Assembly (NCBI GenBank): GCA_007570785.1
Contig: ML660201.1
Location: 43,417,473-43,481,472 of the forward strand
Source: Antilocapra americana
Lineage: Eukaryota > Chordata > Mammalia > Artiodactyla > Antilocapridae
Direction of reading: 5' to 3'
DNA: 64,000 nt
How positions within the stretch are numbered: position 1 is the stretch's first letter; each line of letters starts with the position of its first letter. Shown one piece after another: positions 42,498 to 53,880 of the stretch. Under the pieces are notes generated by a model. The model did no database searches and was not told the origin of the DNA. It saw only the letters and a list, made by a program, of their open reading frames with translations. The translations under genes and the position numbers were made by a program.

Positions 42498-44563
42498 TTT
42501 CAAATCCTAAAACATGATGCTATGAAAGTGCTGCACTTAGTCTGCCAGCAAATTTGGAAAACTCAGAGGAGTGGCCACAGGGCTGGAAAAGGTCAGTTTT
42601 CATTTTAACCCCAAAGAAAGGCAATGCCAAAGAATACTCAAACTACCACGCAATTGCATCCATCTCACATGCTAGTAAAGTAATGCTCAAAATTCTCCAA
42701 GCCAGGCTTCAACAGTACATGAACTGTGAGCTTCCAATGTTCAAGCTGGATTTAGAAAAGGCAGAGGAACCAGAGATCAAATTTCCATCATCCATTGGAT
42801 CATTAAAAGAGAAAGACAGTTCCAGAAAACTATCTACTTCTGCTTTATTGACTATGCCAGAACCTTTGACTGTGTGGATCAAAACAAACTGTGGGAAATT
42901 CTTCAAGAGATGGGGATACCAGACCACTTTACCTGCCTCTTGAGAAATCTATATGCAGGTGAAGAAGCAAATTGGGAAAGGAGTACATCAAGGCTGTATA
43001 TTGTCACTCTGCTTATTTCATTTATATGCAGAGTACATCGTGCAAACTTCTGGGCTGGATGAAGCACAAGCTGGAATCAAGATTGCTGGGAGAAATGTCA
43101 ATAACCTCAGATATGCAGATGACACCACCCTTATGGCAGAAAGTAAAGAAGAACCAAAGAGCCTCTTGATGAAAGTGAAAGAAGAGAGTGAAATAGTTGG
43201 CTTAAAACTCAACTTTCCCAGTGTGTATGCCCAGCAGTGGAATTGCTGGATCATATGACAGTTTTATTTCCAGTTTTTTAAGGAATCTCCACACTGTTCA
43301 AAAGAGACACGTGTACCCCAGTGTTCATCACAGCACTGTTTACAATAGCCAGGACATGGAAGCAACTTAGACATCCATCAGCAGACAAATGGATAAGAAA
43401 GCTGTGGTACATATACACAATGGAATATTACTCAGCCATTAAAAAAATACATTTGAATCAGTTCTAATGAGGTGGATGAAACTGGAGCCTATTATACGGA
43501 GTGAAGTAAGCGAGAAAGAAAAACACCAACACATATATATGGAATTTAGAAAGATGGTAACGATAACCATGTATGTGAGACAGCAAAAGAGACATAGATG
43601 TATAGAACAGCCTTTTGGACTCTCTGGGAGAGGGCGAGTGTGGGATAATATGGGAGAATGGCATTGAAACATGTAAATTATCTTATGTGAAACAAATCGC
43701 CAGTCCAGGTTCGATGCATGATACAGGGTGCTCAGGGCTGGTGCACTGTGATGACCCAGAGGGACGAGGTGGGGATGGAGGTGAGAGTGGGGTTCTGGAT
43801 GGGGAACACATGTACACCTATGGCAGATTCATGTCAATGTATGGCAAAACCAATACAGTATTGTAAAGTAAAAGAAAGAAAGAAAATAAAATCAAGCTGA
43901 AGGCCAAGGGGAAAAAGAATCAACATTCAAAACACAAAGATTGTGGCATCTGGTGCCATCACTTCATGGCAAATGGGGAAACAGTGAGAGACTTTATTGT
44001 GGGGGGCTCCAAGATCACAGCAGATGGTGACTGCAGCCATGAAATTAAAAGATGCTTGCTCCTCGGAAGAAAAGCTATGACCAACCTAGACAGCATGTTA
44101 AAGGTCCATCTAGTCAAAGCTATGGTTTTTCCAGTGGTCATGCATGGATGCGAGAGTTGGACTATAAAGAAAGCCGAGTGCTGAAGAATTAATGCTTTGA
44201 ACTGTGGTGTTTGAGAATACTCTTCAGAGTCCCTTGGAGTGCAAGAAGATCCAACCAGTCCATCCTAAAGGAAATCAGTCTTGAATATTCATTGGAAGGA
44301 CTGATGTTGAAGCTGAAACTCCAATACTTTGGCCACCTGATGCAAAGAACTGTCTCATTTGAAAAGACTCTGATGCTGGGGAAGATTGAAGGTGGGAGGA
44401 CAAAGGGACGACAGAGAATAAGATGGTTGGATGGCATCACCGACTCAATGGACATAAGCTTGAGTAAAGTCCAGGAGTTGATAATGGACAGGGAGGCCTG
44501 GCGTGTTACATTCCATGGGGTCACAAAGAGTTGGACATGACTGAGCGACTAGACTCAACTGAA
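42498..44563 (+). mobile_element. BovB LINE inserted into L1 ORF2 in forward orientation
   Basis: 5'-truncated BovB beginning in the reverse-transcriptase region ('gaaagtgctgcacttagtct', frame EEWPQGWKRSVFILTPKKGN) and running to the 3' end ('ttggacatgactgagcgact'). It keeps YADD in NNLRYADDTTLMAESKEE. It is itself interrupted at 43214-43915 by an L1 3' end. The L1 flanks read ccctaatttca on the left (ctaatttca 42494-42502) and ctaatgtca on the right (44564-44572), which look like a decayed target duplication. Confidence 0.9.
43214..43915 (+). mobile_element. L1 LINE 3' end inserted into the forward BovB
   Basis: Contains the L1 ORF2 terminus ('ccagtgttcatcacagcact', 'caatggaatattactcagcc') and a 3' UTR ('gacccagagggacgaggtgg', 'ggaacacatgtacacctatg', 'atgtatggcaaaaccaatac') ending in GAAA/AATAAA-rich sequence near 43890. 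The BovB frame stops at 'cttaaaactcaac' and resumes at 'aatcaacattcaaaacacaa'. A candidate duplication is aaactcaac (43205-43213) versus agaatcaac (43916-43924), 7 of 9 matching. Confidence 0.85.
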
Positions 44564-45194
44564 CTAATGTCATACACAAAGATAAACTCAAAATGGACTA
44601 AAGACCTAAATGTAAGACCAGAAACTATAAAAACTCTTGGAGGAAAACATAGGTAAAACACTCGATGACATAAATCAAAGCAAGATCTTCTATGACCCAC
44701 CTCCTAGAGTAGAGGAAATAAAAACAAAAATAAACAAGTGGGACCTAATTAAACTTAAAAGCTTTTGCACTAAAAGGGAAACTACAAACAAGGTGAAAAG
44801 ACAACCCTCAGAATGGGAGAAAATAATAGCAAATGAAGCAAGTGACAAAGAATTAATTTCCAAAATATACAAGCAGCTGATACAACTCAATATCAAAAAA
44901 ACCAACAACCCAATCAAAAAGTGGGAAAAAGACATTTCTCCAAAGAAGACATACAGATGGCTAACAAATGCATGAAGAGATGCTCAACTTCACTCATTAT
45001 TAGAGAAGTGCAAATCAAAACCACAATGAGATACCACCTCACACTAGTCAGAATGGCCATCGTCAAAAAGTCTACAATTAATGCTGGAGAAGGTGTGGGA
45101 AAAAAAGCGAACCCTCTTGCATTGTTGGTGGGAATGTAAACTGATACAGCCACTATGGAAGATGATATGGAGATTCCTTAAAAAGCTAGGAATA

Positions 45195-45278
45195 GCATGT
45201 CAGTGTATGGCAAAAACTACTACAATATCGCAAAGTAATTAGCCTCTAATTATAATAAATAAATTAATTAAAAAGCAA
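45195..45278 (+). mobile_element. 84-bp L1 3'-tip micro-insertion with target duplication
   Basis: Inside the C-terminal part of the large L1. The host sequence aaaagctaggaata (45181-45194) reappears as aaaagttaggaata (45279-45292), 13 of 14 matching. Between them lie 84 bases reading 'catgtcagtgtatggcaaaa', 'actactacaatatcgcaaag', 'taattagcctctaattataa' and an A/T-rich tail. This matches the extreme L1 3' end also seen near 43835 and 53560. Confidence 0.9.
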
Positions 45279-46916
45279 AAAAGTTAGGAATAAAACCATC
45301 ATAAGACCCAGCAATCCCACTCCTAGGCATATGCCCTGAGGAAACCAAAATTGAAAAAGACACATGTACTCCAATGTTCACTGCAGCACTATTTACAATG
45401 AGTAGAACATGGAATCAACCTAGATGTCCATCAACAGATGAATGGATAAAGAAGCTGTGGTACACATATACAATGGAACACTGCTCAGCCATAAGAAGGA
45501 ACACATTTAAGTCAGTTCTAACGAAGTGGATGAACCTAGAGCCTATTATACAGTGAAGTTAATTTAGAAAGATAAATATAAATATCATATACTGATGCAT
45601 ATAATGGAATCAAAAAAGATGGTACTGATGAATTTATTTTCAGGGCAGCAATGGAGAAACAGAGATCAGAGACAGAGATCAGAAATAGAGTTAGACAGAA
45701 ACAGAGATCAGACCTATGGACACAGGGGCAGGGGAGGAGGAAGAGGGTAAGATGTATGGAGAGAGTAATATGGAAATTTGCAATACCAAATGTAAAACAG
45801 ACATCCAGTGGGAATCTGCTGTATGACTCAGGGAACTCAAACAGGGGCTCTGTGACAATCTAGAAGGGTGGGATGGGGAGGGAGATGGGAGGGAGGTTCG
45901 GGAGGGAGGGGACTTGGGTGTACCTATAGCTGGTTCTTGCTGCTGTATGATACAAAACTACAAAATTCTATAAAGCAATAACCCTTCAGTTAAAAAAATA
46001 AATTTTAAAAAAAGTGCTTCTATCTTTTTAAATGAGTATCCCTATAACTGACTTTTTACAATAACCAACTTACAGATCAGATTAAAGGGCAGGAAGTGCA
46101 GGAGGCTGGAGAGACTAACCAGGCCTCAACTCTGTCCTCAGTTCCCATCTGAGGTCTAGCATCTGACTACACTCACCATGACATAGTTTCTAGAAACTGT
46201 ATGACAGGGTACAAATGCATCATTGGTCAGCAGTGTGTATATATTTAAATGAACATCTTACTGTCCCTGTGATCACTTGTGACCCACCTGGGAAAGCACC
46301 AAGTACTCCCTCTCTCCCTGGGGACTCGGGCTTGATGGCGGCACACTTTCCAAAGCTGAATCTACGTAGCCACCTCTCTCATTTTGTGTGCCAGAGTATA
46401 GAACCCTGTGGCAGCAGTATGTGCTAGGGCGAGAAAGAGGAAAGGAGGGAGGCAGTGTGGGTTGAACATAACCGAGAAAGGGAGAAAGCTTCTGAGCAAG
46501 AAAGCCCTACACAGCATCGCACACGGAAAAGGAGGCTGGCAACCCTCAGTGGAAATTCACAACTGGTGAAAATCGCCCTGAAAATCTTCCATGTGTCAAC
46601 TGCCAACCGTCACCTTACCCATGGACTTCATCTACGTGGTCAAAGATTCTTTCACTCTCTGTTTCCTCATGTTTCATACACAGTTTCCCGAGGTAGAGTG
46701 AAGAGGAGGAAATGAGGCATTCTCTTGGAGTGGAAAACAGCTCTGCAGGTGTGATCACATTCTCAGAGGACTGAAAACCAGCCTGGCCTTACACCCACGT
46801 TAACAATCAGCGGGAGGAGACTTGTGATGGTACAGAGTCCATCAAGCCAGCCATCTACCTTTGGGGCTGGATTAGACTGTCAGTGGCAACTCTAAACTTG
46901 TACTTCTCCTTAGACC

Positions 46917-47142
46917 GTGCAAGCACGCTAAGTCACTTCAGTCGTGTCCAACCTTGGCCATCCTGTGGACAACAGACCACCAGGCTCCTCTGTCCATGGA
47001 ATTCTCCAGGCAAGAGTACTGGAGTGGGCTGCCATTTCTTTCTCCAGGGGATCTTCCCAACCCAGGGATCAAGTCCATGTCTCTTATGTCTCCTGCATTG
47101 GCAGGCAGATTCTTTACCACCAGTGCCACCTGGGAAGCCTCG
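46917..47142 (-). mobile_element. Bov-tA SINE
   Basis: Reverse orientation: 'agtcacttcagtcgtgtcca', 'ccatggaattctccaggcaa', 'gcattggcaggcagattctt' and 'taccaccagtgccacctggg'. Flanked by ttagacc (46910-46916 and 47143-47149). It landed at the very edge of the neighbouring hAT relic. Confidence 0.92.
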
Positions 47143-47148
47143 TTAGAC

Positions 47149-47374
47149 CAGGGGCTGCTAAGTCACAGCTCACAGGCTCAGTCTGACCCACTGGCCACAC
47201 CTTTGTAGCTATAGCTTTGCTGCAACTCAGTGGGGCTCGTTCACTGACGTATCATCTACGGCTGCTTTTGCACCACAACAGCAAAGCTGAGTCACTGTGA
47301 CCAAAACTGCACAGCCTACAAAGCCTAAACTATTTATTATTTGATTCTTTACAGAAAAAGTTTCCTGACCCATG
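47149..47374 (-). mobile_element. hAT-type DNA transposon relic
   Basis: Starts CAGGGGCTG and ends GACCCATG. Internal 'acggctgcttttgcaccaca', 'cagcctacaaagcctaaact' and 'tctttacagaaaaagtttcc' are the reverse of the family at 17615. No convincing target duplication remains. Confidence 0.75.
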
Positions 47375-48612
47375 CTCTGGACCCTGAGGGCCCATGAGAT
47401 AGAAAGGAGAACACTAGTGATCATCTAGCCGTGATCCTCCTACTAAGATGAATGGTCTAATGTTTCTACTTAATGGCCAAGATTTGTGTGAAATACTGGC
47501 AAAACTCTTTGCAAACAAACATTTTTAAAAACAGGTTCTGACAGTCCTTCTCACAGCTTCCCATGAAAACACAAAGGCATTCAAATTACAGTGACCCTGA
47601 GGCTCTGGAAACACACACATGCGCTGTCATGTATGTTGCTCATCCTTGTGTGGATAAGTGAACAATTCGGAACTGCAGGCACAAGAGAAATTGCTACTTA
47701 GGGAATATTTTTTGAAAGACCTTGAAGGACCTGACTCCTCATTATTCCCCAAGAAGCTTTCCATTTTTACTCTGTATTTAACCAAAGTTCCTACGAGACT
47801 ATTAAAAAAAAAAAAAAACCTGGAGCCACTGTGAAAATGAGTTAAAATAATAGTTTCTGCAAAATACCTGAAGTGCCATGGCATTCATCCTTTTGAACTG
47901 GATTAGGGAGTACTATAATTTGGTCTGTCAGCGCTGATGTCAGTAAACAGCAGACTCAGAACAGGGCAGGTTGACTCTCTAAGCTTTTAGGGGGCGGGAG
48001 GTGGTCTGAGACATTAACAGCCTTAAATAAGACTTAACATTCATCCTTCTACAAGAGGTGGTCCTCAGGCTCTGACAATCACCACTGTTACACACAGAAA
48101 ACCAGAACCACGAGAAGACAGCCCCATCTAAAGGGTGCAGGCTCTCCATGTGACACTCACGTGTGTGTAGAGACGAGCTATGGCAGGCAGTGTGGGTAAG
48201 GATGCAAGCCTTAACTCTGTACTTAAACAGGAGCTGGCTGCGATGTGTGCTGTTGCCCAGGTATCAGAGGACAGGGCTCCCCGCTGCAAACAAGCAGTAT
48301 TCAATACTAAGCATCTCATTTGCTAAGTCACCGAGAAAAAGGACTCACCACCTCCTCACCCAGGGCTCACTAAGCCAGCTCTCTGCCATCAACCACCTGC
48401 CACCCCTGGAGCCACAGTGCAGAGAGGCCTGAGGGAAAGACAGAGAGTTGACTGTAGTGGTTGGGAGGAGGAGAAGCAAGAGGGAGGCCCCCTTCCGAAA
48501 TCTAAGTGACAAGGACTCAAGAGAGTCATAAAGATGGTCACACTCCAAAGGAGGAAACGTGAGCTCCTCCCCACTGGGGACTCTGTGTCAGCCACAGTTC
48601 TGAACCACTGCT

Positions 48613-48632
48613 CTCCCGCTCCGAAGCGGGAG
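48613..48632. repeat. Short perfect inverted repeat (8-bp stem, 4-base loop)
   Basis: CTCCCGCT and AGCGGGAG flank the loop CCGA, a perfect GC-rich hairpin in a locally CpG-rich part of intron 3. No T-run follows and no function is inferred. Confidence 0.8.
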
Positions 48633-49254
48633 AAACAAAGAGGCGGGGCAGTCACCACGCCACCCACTGGCCTGGCTGGGACCCAGGAGCTTCCCCTTGG
48701 GGCCCCAGGCTTGGGTTACCTCGGGGACTTCATCTGAGGGGACCAGCCACCATGAAAGGCGGGCCAGTCTAGTGACACAGGCAACGCAGTCGGGGTGACA
48801 GGGGATAAGGCACAGCCACACGTCCCACAGCAGGGCCTCCGGGGTGGGGAGGGCTCGGCAGGCCTTCGCAAAACCCCAGAGACCCTGCACACGGATGCCT
48901 GCCAGATGGAGGGTCTGCCACCCGGCCCGTCTCAGGTGGAAAAGCTGCAAACCAACCAGGAAGAAACCCTCAGTCAAACCTGAGACAAAACGGGCGCTTA
49001 ATAGATAATGAACAGATAAATGGACAAACGTGCCCACCCTCTTACAATTGTTTATTGTCACAAATCAGGACACCGACCTGGCCGAGGCAGGAGTGCTCCG
49101 GGCAGGGGAGGTACAGTGGCGGCGCAGAGAACAACCCCAAGCCCCACCGCAGCGAACCTTCCTGGAGGTGTAGACAGTGCCACCGTGGCTATCACACAGC
49201 TACGGGGTGAAACAACTGTCTTCAAGAGCAGTGCTGACAGTGGGGCCTAACCAC

Positions 49255-50338
49255 ACGTACAAGCTCCAAACAGCAAAGAAAACCATAAAGCAAAAAGACA
49301 GCCCACAAAATGGGAGACAATTCTCGCAAATGATGCCACCAACGAGGACTTAATTCCTAAAATATACCGTTCATACAATTCAATAACAACAAAAACTCAA
49401 CTGAAAAATGGGCAGAAGACATAAATAACTATTTCTCCAAAGAAGAAACACAGATGGCCAACAGGCACAAGAAAAGATGCTCCACATTTCTAATTACCTA
49501 ATTATTTGAGAAACGCAAATCAGAACTACAAGGAGGTACCAACTCACACTGGTCAGAATGGCCATCACTGGAAAGTCTATAAATAATAAATACTGGAGAG
49601 GATAGGGAGTAAAAGGAGCCCTCTTCTATTGTTGATGGGAACGTAAACTGGCGCAGCCATTCTGAAGAACAGTATGGAGGTTCCTCAAAAAAGTGAAAAC
49701 AGAACTATCGTATGATCCAGCAGTCCCACTCCTGGCCACATACCCAGACAAAACTATAATTCAAACATATATAGTTCACAGTAGCACTATTTAAAATAGC
49801 CAAGATGGAGGCAACCTAAATGCCCATCGACAGACAAATGCATAAATAAGATGTGGTATACATATGCCATGGAATATTACTCAGGCATTGAGAAGAATAA
49901 GATAATGCCATCTGCAGCAATATGAATGGACCTGGAGATGATCATACCGAGAGAAGTCAGAAAGAGAAAGATAAATTCATTTGATATCACTTATATGTGG
50001 AATCTAAAAGATGACACAAGTGAACATATCTACGACACAGAAACAGACATACAGAGAACAGACTTGTGGTTGCCGAGGGGGAGGGGGAAGGGGGAGGAAA
50101 CAATTGGGAGTTTGGGCTTAGGAAATGCAAACTATTATACATAGGGTGGATAAACAACAACGTCTTACTGTGTAGCACAGGGAATTATATTCACTTGTGT
50201 GTGATAAATTATAATGGAAAAGAATATGAAGAAGAATATCTATCAATCTATCTATAATGAGTCACTTTGCTATTTAGCAGAAATAAATACAACACAGAAA
50301 ATCAACTATACTTCAATAAAATCTTACAAATAAAAAAG
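49255..50338 (+). mobile_element. L1 LINE 3' end
   Basis: ORF2 C-terminal remnant ('aaatgggagacaattctcgc', 'ctcaactgaaaaatgggcag', 'actcacactggtcagaatgg', 'tgatccagcagtcccactcc', 'ggaatattactcaggcattg') followed by a 3' UTR with a polypurine tract (about 50078-50098) and an A-rich tail. It is 5'-truncated and non-coding. A Bov-tA lies immediately after its tail. Confidence 0.9.
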
Positions 50339-50354
50339 AATAAATATTACCCAT

Positions 50355-50571
50355 GAAGTGAAGTCGCTCAGTCGTGTCCGACTCTTCATGACCCCATGGA
50401 CTGTAGCCCACCAGGCTTCTCTATCCATGGGGTTTTCCAGGCAAGAGTACTGGAGTGGGTTGCCGTTTCCTTCTCCAGGGATCTTCCCCACCCAGGGATC
50501 CAACCCGGGTCTCCCACATTGTAGGCAGATGCTTTTACTGTCTGAGCCACCGGGGAAGCCAATTTCCTCAT
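50355..50571 (-). mobile_element. Bov-tA SINE
   Basis: Reverse orientation: 'gaagtcgctcagtcgtgtcc', 'ccatggggttttccaggcaa', 'cagggatccaacccgggtct' and 'tgagccaccggggaagccaa'. Flanked by the 11-bp duplication atattacccat (50344-50354 and 50572-50582). Well preserved, hence probably young among the SINEs here. Confidence 0.95.
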
Positions 50572-52459
50572 ATATTACCCATAGAGAAAGAATATATTCA
50601 AAATAAATTATGTATTAGTACAATGAAATTTTTAATTTTTTTTTTTTTAAAAAGAAGTGCTGGAGACAAGAAGCAGATGTAGGGTATAGGAAAACAGCAA
50701 AGCAGTTTCTAAAACACCAAAAGGAAAGGGCAGGAGTCAAAGTGGAGACAAGGGCACAGACACATTTATAACTCTCTGTCAAATTCAGGGAAGGCGGACT
50801 GTAGGGTCCGTCTCACCAGCATCAGCACCAGTGCTCAGACCCAGCCCCCCTCCCTGGCCCTGGGGCTCCTTCCAGCTACTCTTTCAATTCTGGGACATGG
50901 AGACTCAGACATGAATGAAATGTGGCTTCTGCCTCTTCATTGTCTTCACCCAGAGTCCACCGTACTGACTTCTGTCCACTATCCAGAAATTGGAGACAAG
51001 CTGAGCCCTCTTCACTGAGAAGCAATAACAACGGAAGAAATCTGTGACACTGTGACACTCCTTGGGCCACTGACAGCCCCCGTCTTCTCCCTTTCCCTTT
51101 ATAAAAACAGTGCCCTATAAAAAAGCAACTGATCAGCTTTCTTATACATCTCTTCTATCAGTGCAAATTTCACTGTCACCAGAATGTTTTGGGTTTCTTA
51201 GTTTCTCAATATACCAACGGAGTGTACATTTCTGAGACCCCTACACAATCCCACTGGCACCACTTAGACAAGCCCAGTCTTGGGTCTATCAGCTGGGGAC
51301 CTCACAGAAATTCCGTTTCTGATGGCCGATTCCAACAAAGCCATAGCTCAAGGCTTAAGGGGTGTGTTGTATAATCAAAATAACTATAACAACAACTAAA
51401 AGTCTGTTGGCAAACAGCAGAGTACCTCATTGGAACCCTTCCCAGGTAAAGTGTCGTATCATGGGAAGCAAACATCAGAACACACCTCGCAGATGAGTGA
51501 TGATAGCTGGGCTCCTGCTGGCAGGAAGAGAGAGTAAAGGGCTCCCCAAAACACACCTGGGTAGGAAAGGCTCGGTGTGGCAAAGGGGGAAGGGCCCAGG
51601 GAAGGAGGAGAGGGAACCTGGCCAGCCAGAGGGCTTGGGTTCACTTTCTTTCCTTGTTCTCATTATCGTTCTGGCTCCTTTCTTCTAGTTTGCCTTTCCT
51701 GTACTTACTATAACACTGACCAGGTCAAAACCTAGGTTCATTGCAAATAAAAATGAGAACAACATCACTGGGAATTTATTCCAGAAAAACAGAAAAAGGA
51801 ATGAGTGTTGATCTAATCTCTGTCTCCAGCTCACTTGGTGATTATCTGCAGTGGTTTATAACTTCCCCTCCCCACTCAAAGGCTGGCCTGGTCCAACTTG
51901 AACAGCATCGTGGGCGTTTTTGTCTCAGCTCCCAAGAGTTCCAATGGATGGCTCTTGCATAATTCACTAGGACACTGCGCGTGGGTCACTAGTGACAAAG
52001 GGGAAAGAACAACCCAGGTCATCTTTCTATTTGAATCTTAGTTGAAAAGCTAGAACTCTGTTTTGGTCACTGAGGATCTTTCACATTCCTTAGTGAGCTC
52101 TGGGTCCTCCCCCAAATCTATTTCCCAATCTCCTTCTACTTGTCGGTTTTCTTGTTCTCCAAACAGCGAACATGATTGTGGAACTACTCCACACCGTTAG
52201 TACTGAGGGGAACACATTTTTGAGAGTTCATGTTCAAGGGGGGGAGAGAGAATTATGTGATGAGAAAACTAACCCAAAGGTATCCAGGTGATACAAATGA
52301 ATCAGGAAGGATGGCAGGACTCTTCTGAATTTGATAAATCGGCTCTATTGCAGAGGCTCCTGCAGAGGATTTTAATGGAATCTTGAAGAAGATAAGCAAA
52401 ACAGCCCCATGTAACAAAGGGTGATAAATCACAATTATTTTCCATTCATATTGCTGCAA

Positions 52460-53322
52460 ATTGCATCTTCCACTTGAGCAAATTTATTCTAACGTTTATT
52501 ATAAACATTTTCAAACATGCCAGAAGAGCCGAAAGAATTTTACAGTGAATAACCCGACATCCAGTACCTAAATTCAGCAAGTATGATTTTGCTATACACA
52601 CTTTCTCACACATCTAAGCCACCACTCCAGCCACCCATTGTGCATCTTATTTTAAGATACGAAGCACAGACCTCTGTATAAAAGTTGTGCCTTTTTCCAC
52701 CTGGTCACCACCCCACATTTCCTAGAGGCGGTGACTGATTCTCATCACCACAGATTAGTTCTTGGACAGGCAAACCCAATTTAGATTCAGAATGTACTGA
52801 CTTTTATGAAAGCTTTCTTTCATTCAGCATAATGATGCTACATGGATCAGTAACACAGGCCTTTTTCCTACTGAGTACTATTCCCATGGTATGAATACAC
52901 CACAGTTCATTCATTCTCCTACTGATGGTCACCTATACAGTGTCTAGAATTTTTTTTCTGTTATGAATAAAGCTGCTATAACCATTTGTGTATAAATCTT
53001 TTTGTGGATGTTTTCATTTCTCTTGAGTAAACATCCAGGAGTAAAACTGCTGCATTATTGGCCTTATAAAAAACTGCCTGAGGATCTTCCAAAGCGCCAG
53101 GCCCACTGCCCAGGCCCACCAACAATATGTGAGAGTACCCAGTTGTTCTGCAGCCTCACTGATGTCTGGCCTCATCACCTTTTTCATTTACTCACTCTGG
53201 TGGGTAAGGAATGGCACATCACTATGGTTTTAACTCTCCTTTGTCTGATGACAGCAAGGCTAAACATCTCTTCATGGGCCTTTTGGCCATTTGTATCCAC
53301 TATTAAAAATACCTGCTACCAT
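52460..53322 (-). mobile_element. Old L1 LINE 3' part, first segment
   Basis: Reversed L1 3' UTR and ORF2 end: 'ataaacattttcaaacatgc', 'tttcattcagcataatgatg', 'ttctgttatgaataaagctg', 'catttctcttgagtaaacat' and 'cttcatgggccttttggcca'. It continues after the younger L1 at 53323-53615. Confidence 0.75.
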
Positions 53323-53615
53323 TTATGGACACAGTGGGGGCAGGAGCGGGTGGGACAAATTGAGAGAGTGGCAATGACATATATACACTACCATGTGTAA
53401 AACGGACAGCTAGCGGGGAGGTGCTGTATAACAGGGAGCTCAGTCTGGTGCTCTGGGACAACCTAGCCCTCTGGGTTAGGGTGGGAGTGGGAGGTGGAAG
53501 GGAGTTTCAAGAGGGAGGGGACATATGTACGCCTATGGCTGGTTCATGTTTATATATGGCAGAAACCAATACAACATTGTTAAGCAATTATCATCCAATT
53601 AAAAATAAACTTTAA
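53323..53615 (+). mobile_element. Younger L1 3' end inserted into the older L1
   Basis: Forward L1 3' UTR: 'acatatatacactaccatgt', 'tagcggggaggtgctgtata', 'gacatatgtacgcctatggc', 'gcagaaaccaatacaacatt' and 'caattaaaaataaacttta'. Orientation is opposite to the surrounding L1. A ttaaaaata motif occurs on both sides (near 53302 and 53612), a possible duplication. Confidence 0.88.
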
Positions 53616-53880
53616 AAATATGTTACATCTTTTGCCAATTTAAAATGCAAAAGTTTGTCTTTTTATTGTGTTGTATGGGCTTCACATGCCCTGAATACAA
53701 GTCCTACATCCATTATGTTTTACCAGTGCTTTCTCCCAACAGGGGGCTTACTTATTCATCTTCCTTTCAGCATCTTCTGATGAGCACACGTTTGTCATTT
53801 TGATGAAGTCTACCGTATCAGTGTTTTCTCCTACGGTTATTGCTTTCTGTGCCCTGTCTTAGGAACCTTTGCTGATGCCC
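53616..53880 (-). mobile_element. Old L1 LINE, second segment
   Basis: Continuation of the minus-strand L1 after the younger insertion: 'atgcaaaagtttgtcttttt', 'gccctgaatacaagtcctac' and 'gcacacgtttgtcattttga'. The far border is approximate. Confidence 0.65.

Larger units (their letters stand above)
35953..46014 (+). mobile_element. L1 LINE, nearly complete but interrupted by three later insertions
   Basis: Pyrimidine-rich 5' part (35953-36740), an ORF1-like section (about 36740-37288 and 39056-39560), then an ORF2 relic. The endonuclease start near 39650 has LNVSRLNASTKDRVTKWI and CCLQETHFRPRDTH. The reverse transcriptase near 41100-41760 has [20 protein letters not shown] and LLADDMILY at the catalytic box. 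The C-terminal part runs to about 45570. The 3' UTR has a G-rich polypurine tract and an A-rich end near 46014. TGCTTCTA occurs at both ends (35945-35952 and 46015-46022), a possible target duplication. Removing the inserts leaves roughly 6.1 kb. Frameshifts and stops (for example after KQKKA at 39850) make it non-functional. The exact 5' border is inferred. Confidence 0.85.

Noticed and set aside
48588..49061. 157-codon minus-strand open frame
   Set aside because: Lies in a GC-rich stretch where stops are rare. No homology recognised.
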